From contig AP026145.1 in the NCBI GenBank assembly GCA_030295235.1, positions 2,501 through 66,500 of the forward strand: a DNA stretch of 64,000 nt, written 5' to 3'. Origin of the DNA: Fistulifera solaris (lineage: Eukaryota; Bacillariophyta; Bacillariophyceae; Naviculales; Stauroneidaceae). Of this stretch, positions 52,497 to 61,552 are shown piece after piece. A program made the position numbers and the translations under genes. The notes beneath the pieces are model-generated. The model worked only from the letters and a program-made list of their open reading frames with translations, was not told the DNA's origin and searched no databases. How positions within the stretch are numbered: position 1 is the first letter of the stretch; every line of letters begins with the position of its first letter.

Positions 52497-53045
52497 ATGT
52501 TTTATGTCAAAACTCTTTCACACGAAATCGTCTTGGAACCAGTTCATTTCGGACAGAAATTACGCGCAACACTCGTGCGATTGCTAAAAGAGCAGGTGGA
52601 AGGACTGGCTTTGGCAAATTATGGCTACGTCGTCAATGTCATCGAAGTACCCGAAGATCAAATCAAATCGGGTGTCATCGAATACGATACCGGTAGTGTC
52701 ATATTTACCGTCCAATACACCGCACTCTTGTTGCGACCCTTCATTCATGAAGTGCTCGATGCGGTAGTCAGTCAATGCAATCCGTTGGGCTTCTTTGCCT
52801 TTGTGGGGCCTCTCCGAATCTTTGTCAGTAAACACTCCATGCCCGAAGACATGTTCAATGGTTTTGATGGAGAAAAGGATGCTTGGATCTCCGACGACAA
52901 GGAAGTAGTCATTGCATCGGGATCCGGAGTACGACTGAAAATCAAAGGAAGGACTGTAGAGCAGGGAAACATCACAGCCATTGGGACTATTAAAGATAAC
53001 TATTTGGGATTGATTGATGATGGGGAAGCGCAAGGCACTGTTTAA
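52497..53045 (+). CDS. RPB7: RNA polymerase II subunit RPB7
   Basis: 182 residues, close to the usual 170-180. With RPB4 it forms the stalk of RNA polymerase II. N-terminal RNP-like domain: MFYVKTLSHEIVLEPVHFG, VEGLALANYGYVVNVIEV and VIFTVQYTALLLRPF. The C-terminal OB fold starts VDAVVSQCN-like (LDAVVSQCNPLGFFAFVGPL), with the family signature GPLRIFVSKHSMPEDM and VRLKIKGRTVE, ending AIGTIKDNYLGLID. The frame is intact without intron. The MPxDM signature separates it from RPC25 and RPA43. Confidence 0.92.
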   Translation: MFYVKTLSHEIVLEPVHFGQKLRATLVRLLKEQVEGLALANYGYVVNVIEVPEDQIKSGVIEYDTGSVIFTVQYTALLLRPFIHEVLDAVVSQCNPLGFFAFVGPLRIFVSKHSMPEDMFNGFDGEKDAWISDDKEVVIASGSGVRLKIKGRTVEQGNITAIGTIKDNYLGLIDDGEAQGTV

Positions 53046-53159
53046 CGCAAGTCGATAAATCAGTGAAAGATTAGTTCGAATATAATCTTTACCACAGTCA
53101 ATGTTAACGAAAGATAATCCGTTTAGTCTATTTGTTCTTTAACGAACACACTTTTGCAT

Positions 53160-54106
53160 TTAATTGACTTTGAAGAGCTCGACTTCAAACTTGAGTGTAG
53201 CACCGGGAGGAATCACATCTCCCGATCCAGCGTCACCATAGGCTAGCTCCGAAGGAATCACTAAAGTGGCTTTTCCACCCTCTTTCATCAATTGCAGACC
53301 CTCTTGCCATCCCTTGATGACACCACCGAGAGGAAAGCTAATCGTCTGTCCACGCTCTACCGATGAATCGAACACCGTACCGTCAATCAATGTCTGTAAA
53401 TTTTAGAAAAAGGAGAAAGAGAGAGCGAAACATGCATGAGAGTTAATCGTCGCACTATCCGACATTTCTTTAAAAGCTTCCAATGAGACTTACTCCGTGA
53501 TAATGCACTTCAACATTCGATTGAATGGTGGGTTGCTTGCCATCTCCCTTTTCATTTCACAAAAGACCATACCAGATGCTGTTTTGATCGCATCTTCGTT
53601 GCAATCCAAGAAGTTAGCAATAAAGTCTTCTCCTTCCTGCTTGATGCGATCGGTGATACTTTGTGTTCGCTCGCCGAGGAGTTTGTTGAGCGCCGGTCCG
53701 TACGTTGTGAGCACTTCGCGCGGATCTACCGTCATTTCTTCCTTGATGGTGTCAACGAAAGCTTCTAAAACAATATCAATCTCTTCTTTGTTGAGCAAAG
53801 TCTTCATATTGACACTTCCACCAACTTGAATGGCCAAGTTGGTGCCCAAGGCATAAAATCGCATCTTGTCGTCATCTAATGTGATGCGTAAAAAGAGTTA
53901 GGTTAATATTTAAAGCTTCATTCTCCTTCCATTACATGTTTTGTGTCTTACCGTACGGCATCGGCGGTCGGCCTGTCGCCATGGCACGAGCCGTCGTCGA
54001 TTGAAGTGCCTGTTTCGCACCGAAAAGGTTTTTTCGCCGTGGCGGGCACGAACGCGCGTGCCGAAGAAAGGACAGCCGTGAGGAGCGTCATGGCAGGGAT
54101 TCTCAT
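53160..54106 (-). CDS. FKBP-type peptidyl-prolyl isomerase with plastid-type presequence
   Basis: ATG 54106 opens a signal peptide ([15 protein letters not shown]) followed by ARAFVPATA, a diatom plastid bipartite-signal context. Two introns: 53876-53951 (76 nt) and 53394-53493 (100 nt). The first part of the mature protein is an Mip/FkpA-like dimerisation region ([35 protein letters not shown]). The FKBP domain follows: VEVHYHG spliced to [48 protein letters not shown] and [17 protein letters not shown]. Two frame breaks: TTTTTT 54029-54034 (needed for the exon 1 phase to fit exon 2) and TTTT 53549-53552 (before NVEVHYHG). Active-site aromatic and Asp residues (YHG, FDSS) are present. Proline isomerisation in plastid stroma or lumen is the expected role. 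Confidence 0.87.
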
Positions 54107-54713
54107 CTTTTGATTAATAAGGAGAAGGAGTGAAAGAGAAGAAGAGACAAAGAATCGAAACGAAAAGAAAGATCGAACCGAGTTAATAGTAATTGTGTGA
54201 ACAAAATGCAACATCCATCGGATTCTTCACTCTTTGGCGCACAGAGTATCTTTGTACGGTGGACGATGAACGTTTGGCATCGCGTCAGCAACAACGCGCA
54301 CCGAACTCTCTGGCGATCTTCATTGAGTGTGAAAAATGTACAGTCAATAAAATTGATAGCATTAAACACGTTTTGGCGGAGGTTAAACCCACAAAGAGTG
54401 TGTATACTGAGCTCAAACTTTGGAAAGGTACAGCATTTAATGTATTATGAAAGCACCGTTGGAATTAACTGCCACCTAATATGTAGTGTCTTCCTCTATC
54501 TAATTGATTGCCGTTCGACAAACACGCGCGTTTTTGATTTTTTGCATTCGATCCTCTTTGATGGAAAAATGGGAGACAAGGAGGAAAGCCCATGTTGTTG
54601 ACGAATCTTTGGAGATAAAGAGCTTGGATCATCAAAGACGTCAATGAGATATCAGTTCGACTAATTAGCAGAGCCGCGAAGACTATTGTAACATCAGATA
54701 AGAGACTACGACG
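54107..54713. other. divergent promoter region
   Basis: 607 bp between the FKBP (minus) and armadillo (plus) genes. Two overlapping open frames (54193-54450 and 54197-54601) exist but have no recognisable features. Confidence 0.5.
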
Positions 54714-57700
54714 ATGACCACGCAAACACTTTTGGTCGACACATCGGAGACGCAACCAACCAGGGAAGACAAATCAAAGCGATCCAAAATGATTCCAAGT
54801 CCTCAACACAGCTTATTATCACCCTTTTCAGATGACATGAACGAGATATTGGCACCTTCTATGGATGATGATGAATACGCGACGCTGATCGATCATCCGA
54901 GTACCTTTTTCAATCATCATACCCACTCGTTCCCCATCAACAACACCTTCTCGGTAGATGAATCCATTCTTCGACGAGTCGAACAGGAAATATCGGCAGC
55001 AAGAGGAGGATCCGGCAAAGATAGCTTGAAACACATCATTTTGAATAGTACTATCAGTAATGATGACATGGCGCAAATCTTACAAACTCTCTCGTCAACG
55101 GACAAGGAAGAATCGGAGGATCGAAATCCACAGGCAGCTCTGGACCGTGATGATGTGTGTCTTAATGACCAAATACAACGCATGGAGGTAGAAAGTCAAT
55201 CGTCCTTTGATCGTGTCATGGATATGATTGGTAGTGAATTCAAAGATGATTCTGTCAGTGCCGTTGAGGAAACGCTTTTAGGAAAAAATAAACTCGTTCG
55301 AGAAGAAAAAGAAGAATTACAAGAGGTTGAACAACCAGATTTGTGTCCTCCTTCCAAAGAAGACGAAAATTTACCCTCGGGGCGTGGTCTTATGGACGGG
55401 TTTGTCGAATTGTTGAGTCAGGGTTTGATGGGAGTTCAAATGGGAGAGGAGCAAGAGGATAGCCATAGAAAAGTAAATGAACTCGAGCAAACAGGTGTGG
55501 GCAATCAAAGTTATGATGATGCACAAGATTCAGCCACCGCTGATGCTGGTCTTTGTCAAAGGCATCACGTGAAAATGAAGTTGTCGAACAAGTCTTTCGA
55601 AGTGATGTGTCCAGTGTAATGACAGCCAATTCGTATCATGAAAGTATCGCCAGCGATCACAGTGACGAAGAGCAAGCCGTTGCCAAGTGGGCGCAACTTT
55701 TGGCGGAGTCTTCACCCGAAGGCGACGATGTTGTGTCATTAACAATTGCTGGAGAAGATGACGAGGCGTCCACACAATTTACTGCTGGAGAGCCCGAGGA
55801 TGTGTCAGCGACAGAGGGTGGCGATGAGTCGACAACCTTTACAGCCATGGAGGAAGTTGAAACAGAGAGGGCCACAGAGAATATAGTGCAGTCCGAGAGT
55901 ACCGCGACATCCCCACGTTCCGTCGAGGCTTCAACGAACACAATCGAGGAAGAAGCCGACTGCACAGCAACAACAAAGACACAATCAGTGGAGGTCACAG
56001 TTACGACAAGCGACATGATTATTCCGACACGGCTATCAGATAATGTGCAGGAAGCTGACGAAGCTATTCCAGCGCCGGAAGCACCTCCAGTAAAAAATGA
56101 AAATGACGACAACGAAGAATGCAATGCTGCTACAAAGACCGCGTTATCAGTAGAACAAGCACCTGGAAGTGGCGATAATGCTGCGGCAACAACAATAAAA
56201 TTTAAGGAATCAAGTCCAGCAAAGCCAGCCGCGCCGGAAAGTACTCAAGAAGATAGAAAGCCTGCTCCGCAGGGAAAGATTCCGGAAGAAAAATGTGTGA
56301 ATGTAGTCTCGACCAAGCCACCACTAGCCCCCTCTCCTCGCCTGTATAGTGGGCTGGGTTCGCCGTCGTCGATATCAAGAAGTCTTCGAGAAGCTCGGAT
56401 GCTTTTTACTCAGCAGGAAGTGAAACAAGTAGAGAAAGACAAGGATGAACAGCTCGTTGAAGGCAATGAAGGCAACGACGAGCAATCTTTATTGAAATCT
56501 TCTCGGAAACTGCGATTTCGCAAAAGCTTTCCTGTTTTAAAGCCCGCTCGGGGTCCACGTGCGAGTGAAAAAATCATTCAATCTCATTCTCATGGAATAC
56601 CTTCTCGCCCAACAATGTGGGTCAAGCCCCAAGCAGAGTTGAAGCAGTTGATTGTTGCTGCTATGGGTACATCGCTACAACGGCGCTCAAACGCATGCGG
56701 AGCACTCAAAGTTCTTTCATTAATTAAAAAGAATCAATTGTCCTTGGCCAGAACGGATACATTTTTGACAGCCCTGGTATTCGCCATACGCCAAGAAATC
56801 ACTGATACTGACCGTGACATTGCCATCACTGCTCGAGTTCGTGCCTTGACCTGTTTAAGGAATGTTTGTCGTCCGAAGAGAACCGAGTCCACGCTTTTAC
56901 TCAACCTGGACTGATGGAATGCCTAATCAATGTGATTAACGAAGATAAAGGGGAGAGCCGAGTTCTAGCGTGCTCTACTTTGGCACTCATTGCGAAGTCT
57001 ACAGAGTGCCGTGAAGGTCTTGGAATTGTGAATGGCTTGGTCGACTGCTTGTCGCGCGTTGTTGGACAAATTGCCTCAACATTAGAACACGATGAAGAGG
57101 GTGAAGTTGTCGACAATGTGGATGATAGCTCCTCGGAGAGCGACACCGATACATCCAGTGATAGCGATTCCGAATTGTCTGCTGAATCATCTGCCGACTC
57201 TTCTGCTCGCTCGTCGGAGTCTTCCGAGGAATCCGATGGCGATGAGAGCAGCTCAGAGTCAAATGACAATGACGACAGTGATACTAAGATGGTAGCCATG
57301 GATACTGACATTGAAAAACTGCACCAAGAAGCGCGACTGAACGCTTGCGCTGTTTTGGTTCATCTATCTCGATCATGCGCTATTTCGGTAAGTGAACTGT
57401 TTGCATTCACACACGCGTGATCCTCCAGTATTGCACTAACGAAACCTCGTCCCGTTTTACCAGCACATTCTGGCGAAAAATAAATTGCTGGTGCGGACAT
57501 GTGTCAAAGTAATGATGGAAATAATGAATCAAGTTCATAGCAAATGTTTGGAGATCATGAGGAACCTGACGCTACTCCCCAGCAACTGCTCAATACTATC
57601 GCATGCGGATGGAGTAATCACTAGCTTTACCGCGAGCGCCAACTCCCAATATCCGGAGAATCGAATCGCGGCTCTTCGGGGACTTCAGAATCTTTCGGGT

Positions 57701-58054
57701 GACGCTTCCAGTAAATCTGTACTGGCCAGTGCTCACGTCCTCCACTTGCTTACTTCTTGTGCCATTCGTAGTGATCCTGACGAAAAAGAAGCCGCTGTGG
57801 CGACCTTGTACAACATTACTACCGAACCGAGCACAGTCGTAGCCATCACCAACACTCGCAACGTGATCGCAACGTTAGTTCACATTGCTCATCATGCCGA
57901 GACGGCTTCGCACGTGCGTTTGTTAGCATGCGAAGCGCTCGCGACTACCAGTTTGTGGTTGCAAACGCTCGCTGGAACTGGAACTTGTCCCGAAGATGTG
58001 CCAAACGTTCTTTTGCCCTCTCACAAGACGTACGGTTGGGAACGCTGGAATTAA
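54714..58054 (+). CDS. armadillo-repeat protein with long disordered acidic N-terminus
   Basis: About 1,080 residues. The first 620 are acidic and disordered (many E/D/T/S). The C-terminal part has ARM-type helical repeats: LQRRSNACGALKVLSLIKKN, VRALTCLRNV, GLMECLINVINEDKGESRVL, ACSTLALIAKSTECREGLG, then after a serine/aspartate-rich loop EARLNACAVLVHLSRSCAIS, ENRIAALRGLQNLSGDASSK, EKEAAVATLYNITTEPSTVV and VRLLACEALATTSLWLQTL. Frame breaks at TTT 55552-55554 and TTT 56865-56867. A 76-nt intron (57388-57463) joins SCAIS to HILAKNKLLVRT. No membrane segment. The family is not identified; ARM arrays usually bind peptides or scaffolds. Confidence 0.72.
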
Positions 58055-58319
58055 TTTTATTTTATAACGAAACGTGAATGTGTCGTGATAACATTATTTT
58101 AACTGTAACAGGTAAACCGGCGCCTATACTTTGCTTCGTGAAACCATAGCTGTGACGGAAGTCCCGAATTGTGACAGTGATGTATTGAGTCACGTCACAC
58201 CAAGTGCCGCCCTATCTAGAAGTGCCGCCAGCAAAATAAACGCATTGGAAGTAAAAATAATAATAAAAGCGCGAAAAGGCGATGATTAATAGAAATCTTA
58301 AGGTCGATCTCCGTCACTA

Positions 58320-59276
58320 ATGAATCTCGTGGCTTGTAATATCTACATAACAGCAGGGAGACTGCCGCAACACATCCCATTACTTTTGAACTTACTGCAA
58401 CAGGCACAAACGCAATGTCGTGACGATCCCAACGTTGTCGTTGTTCATGCCTTTGCGGATCGCACGTACAACCGCACATCCTTTCATTTTGCTGCCAAAT
58501 CAGCACAAAGTCTAGTTTCAGTTACATCCGAATTGGCAAAAACAGCTTTGCAGGAGTTTCAAAATGAGCAGCAGCGAATAACGAAAGTGTCATCAACAAC
58601 AAATTCCGAGTACTTTCATCCGCAAGTAGGTGTGGTAGATCACATCTCTGTCATGTCTCTTGCCGATTATCAAGAAACGAACACAGACATGACGTCTAGT
58701 GCTATTACGGATTTGACGCGAACGGCTCACGAGCTTGGAAAAAGGATGGAAGACATGGGTCAAATCGTTCATTACTACGGCCACGCTCATCCCAACAATC
58801 ATCCTCTAGCGCAAGTTCGTCGAGAAAAGACACCGTTCTTTGATCATGAAAAAGATGATTCGAGCAACTACTTGCAATCAAAGGAAACGCAGTCAGGGAT
58901 GTGTCTCGTCGGCGTCCCGAAACAGTTTGTCGAGAACTACAACGTGCGTGTATTATGCTCTAGCAAATCCCTTGTCAGCCGGACTTTGACACAACGTCTG
59001 AGAGAACGTGATGGAGGTATTGTTGGTGTAGAAGCCCTGACGCTGCCATACGGCGATGGTTCCTGGGAAGTGGCCATGAATTTATTGCTTCCGAATTTGG
59101 TTCCTTCAATTCAACAAATTGTAAGTCAATGGAAGAAGGGCACGGTACTGAAAGAATATAGAGTTGGAACCACTGTCGATCAGTGTAAAAGATGTTTGCA
59201 GATAGAGGACCGAGAAATTCACGATGCATTCGTGATGACGCAGCTTGAAATGTATTTAGAGCCCCAAAATTGCTGA
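58320..59276 (+). CDS. glutamate formiminotransferase-like protein (FTCD N-terminal domain type)
   Basis: 318 residues, matching the transferase part of FTCD without the cyclodeaminase. The N-terminal subdomain is diagnostic: MNLVACNIYITAGRLPQHIP and VVVVHAFADRTYNRTSFHFA. The conserved section around GVVDHISVMSL and the region of the catalytic His (MGQIVHYYGHAHPNN) follow, though the central part is more diverged than in animal enzymes. The second subdomain is short. Folate or histidine-degradation-type one-carbon transfer is the family role; the actual substrate in algae is unsettled. The frame is intact, and the start at 58320 is the first ATG in frame. Confidence 0.78.
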   Translation: MNLVACNIYITAGRLPQHIPLLLNLLQQAQTQCRDDPNVVVVHAFADRTYNRTSFHFAAKSAQSLVSVTSELAKTALQEFQNEQQRITKVSSTTNSEYFHPQVGVVDHISVMSLADYQETNTDMTSSAITDLTRTAHELGKRMEDMGQIVHYYGHAHPNNHPLAQVRREKTPFFDHEKDDSSNYLQSKETQSGMCLVGVPKQFVENYNVRVLCSSKSLVSRTLTQRLRERDGGIVGVEALTLPYGDGSWEVAMNLLLPNLVPSIQQIVSQWKKGTVLKEYRVGTTVDQCKRCLQIEDREIHDAFVMTQLEMYLEPQNC

Positions 59277-59839
59277 GACGAGAGCTAGATAAAATGACAT
59301 AAGTGGCTATAAGCGCAGAACAATGCATGCATTCGGCACAGAAAGAACCCAAAGAGGATAATGAGAGGTCGTCTAAATTGAAATTGTCTCGCATAACTAA
59401 CGACGAGCTATCTGGGAACGACATTCACTCGATGTGACGAGGGCTCTAGTTTCCAGTCACAATTTCTCTGAGTTCATTTGTAAATAGCGCAATAAGCTGT
59501 AATTATTTTTAAAAACAAAATAGATTGTTTGTCAAAGTAGTAGTTCATGCTCTCGCACTTGGCTATGACCTAAATGTAAGACCATAGGGACGGGGAATGT
59601 TGATACGACCAAGGAGGATACGACTGCCTATTATCCTGCTGAGTCATGAATACCACGTCATTTCTTCTTCCTCTCTTTCGTCGTCGTTTTCGCGCGCGGA
59701 TCTTTTTCGAGCACAAAAGATTCATTCGCATCATCAGCAAAGTTCGTTCGGATTCTCATTGCTGCTCATTGTGAAGCTTTTGTGCTTCAAACTTTCCTTT
59801 GTTAGCCCTTATAAGGGAAGAAACAGCACGAAAGTAACC
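59277..59839. other. upstream region of the D-LDH gene
   Basis: 563 bp. The reading frame of the next gene is open back to 59597 and could add an 81-residue serine/basic leader, but the context at 59840 (AACCATG) is better and the extension looks non-conserved. No repeats are seen. Confidence 0.5.
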
Positions 59840-61462
59840 ATGTCGTCACAGGAAGATGCTGAGAAGTTGCTGAAAGAAACGGCTTACTTCAAAGAGGCAC
59901 CCGAAGCTTTAGTTCAAGAGCTTGCTCGACAAATGCAATGCCTCAATGTTGAAGACGGCCACAATTTCTTTGAAGAAGGAGAGGAAATTCACAGTGTTCT
60001 TATTTTAGAAGAGGGAATGCTCGTTCGCACGAAAATGTCCGTCGATGAGAGCGATGTCGCCGAATTACGCAGCAGTCTACGTGAAATGCCTTCGGAGCAC
60101 AGCGAATCAGCGAGTAGTGACGATTCGTCTGTGTTGATTGACATGATCAGCGGACGCGCGCAAGTCACGGGATTGCTGCACAATTTCAAAGCAGGTGCCG
60201 TAGCGTACGCGACAGTGTCTGCAAAGGGGTCTGTCAAGGCTTGGTTGATTGAGGGCGAAAAGTTTCGTGAAGCTATCACCAAAGAACCCGCATATGCTTT
60301 GGAGATGATGTCGGCGTTATCTCGAGAACTTCGGGTCGGTACCAAGTCGTTGCAAGCGTTGGTGCGTCACAGCAAAGCAGGTCATCGCGAAGGAAACGCG
60401 ACAACCGAACAGAAAGTGTGCAAAGTCTTGTGTTATGATGCAACCAGCTGGACGATCGAAGGATTTGAACCGGCGATTAAAGAATTCAACGAACAGCACA
60501 AAGAAGAAGGCATCTCTATCGAGATGGAGTTTACGACAGAACGGTTGTCTGAGCACAGTGCTATATTTGCCGCCGGATACAGTGCCGTCTGCTTGTTCGT
60601 GAACGATACGGCGAATAGTAATGTCATTCAGACATTGAGCTTGTTGGGAGTTCGCATGATTGCCATGCGTTGTGCGGGCTTCGATCGTGTCGATACAAAA
60701 GCAGCTCGTGCATTTGGCTTGACTGTCGCACGTGTCCCGGCGTATTCTCCATATGCCGTGGCTGAGATGGGCATTGCCTTGTTGATGAGCGTAAATCGCA
60801 AGATTCATCGTGCGAATAACCGCGTCCGGATGGCGAATTTTACGCTAGATGGCGGTTTGATGGGTATTGATATTCACGGCAAAACAGTAGGTGTCATGGG
60901 GACTGGAAACATTGGCGCTATTTTGTGCAACATACTGTTCGGATTCGGCGCCAATGTCCTCTGTTACGACGTGCACGAAAATCCGGACGTACTTGACAAG
61001 GGTGGTAAATACGTAAGCAAAGAAGAGATATTGAGCCAGTCGGATATTCTTTTCTTGATGATGCCGTTATTGCCCCCAACGAAACACACCATCAACTTCG
61101 ATACGCTGAAGCTGCTCAAGAAGGGTATGATTTTGATTAATACGAGTCGCGGTGGCTTAATTGATACCAAGGCACTACTGAAGGGACTGCAGGACGGTAC
61201 GATTGCGGGAGCCGGGCTGGATGTGTACGAGAACGAGCAAGAGTATTTCTTTCAGGATTGGTCGGCTAAAACAGTCACAGACTCAGACCTTGTTGCCTTA
61301 CTCGGAAACAACAAGGTTGTATTAACCGCCCATCAAGCATTCTTCACACAAGAAGCAGTGGATAAGATTGTGAGTGATACAATTCAGAATCTGACAGATT
61401 ACTACCATTCCAACAAGTCAGGTATCCGTCATCCAAATAATTGTATTCCAGTTCATCACTAG
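59840..61462 (+). CDS. D-lactate dehydrogenase with N-terminal cyclic-nucleotide-binding-type domain
   Basis: 540 residues. Residues 1-190 form a CAP_ED-type domain: KEAPEALVQELARQMQCLNV, HNFFEEGEEIHSVLILEEG, FKAGAVAYATVSAKGSVKAW and FREAITKEPAYALEMMSALS. The usual phosphate cassette (GExA, then Arg) is not obvious, so nucleotide binding is uncertain. The rest is a bacterial LdhA-type D-2-hydroxyacid dehydrogenase that reduces pyruvate to D-lactate with NADH: GVMGTGNIGAILCNILFGFG (GxGxxG), LINTSRGGLIDTKAL (catalytic Arg), AGLDVYENE (catalytic Glu) and VVLTAHQAFFTQEAV (catalytic His). The HQAFFT box is typical of fermentative LdhA, suggesting a bacterial origin of that half. Cytosolic if started at 59840; an upstream in-frame ATG at 59597 adds a possible leader. 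Confidence 0.88.
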   Translation: MSSQEDAEKLLKETAYFKEAPEALVQELARQMQCLNVEDGHNFFEEGEEIHSVLILEEGMLVRTKMSVDESDVAELRSSLREMPSEHSESASSDDSSVLIDMISGRAQVTGLLHNFKAGAVAYATVSAKGSVKAWLIEGEKFREAITKEPAYALEMMSALSRELRVGTKSLQALVRHSKAGHREGNATTEQKVCKVLCYDATSWTIEGFEPAIKEFNEQHKEEGISIEMEFTTERLSEHSAIFAAGYSAVCLFVNDTANSNVIQTLSLLGVRMIAMRCAGFDRVDTKAARAFGLTVARVPAYSPYAVAEMGIALLMSVNRKIHRANNRVRMANFTLDGGLMGIDIHGKTVGVMGTGNIGAILCNILFGFGANVLCYDVHENPDVLDKGGKYVSKEEILSQSDILFLMMPLLPPTKHTINFDTLKLLKKGMILINTSRGGLIDTKALLKGLQDGTIAGAGLDVYENEQEYFFQDWSAKTVTDSDLVALLGNNKVVLTAHQAFFTQEAVDKIVSDTIQNLTDYYHSNKSGIRHPNNCIPVHH

Positions 61463-61552
61463 TAACGAGGAGTGATCAGTCTCAAGAGATTTGTGTTTTA
61501 CATGACATGAACTTACGTAGTTGATAAATTTACAATATTTTGCAGAAAATAC

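Noticed and set aside
54193-54601. Two overlapping plus-strand open frames in the FKBP/ARM promoter region
   Set aside because: No domain, no neighbouring exon structure, and they lie in a divergent promoter.
191-56867. Programmed ribosomal frameshifting as the cause of the many frame breaks
   Set aside because: Both +1 and -1 shifts occur, there is no shared slippery motif or stop codon, and nearly all sit in homopolymers of any base.
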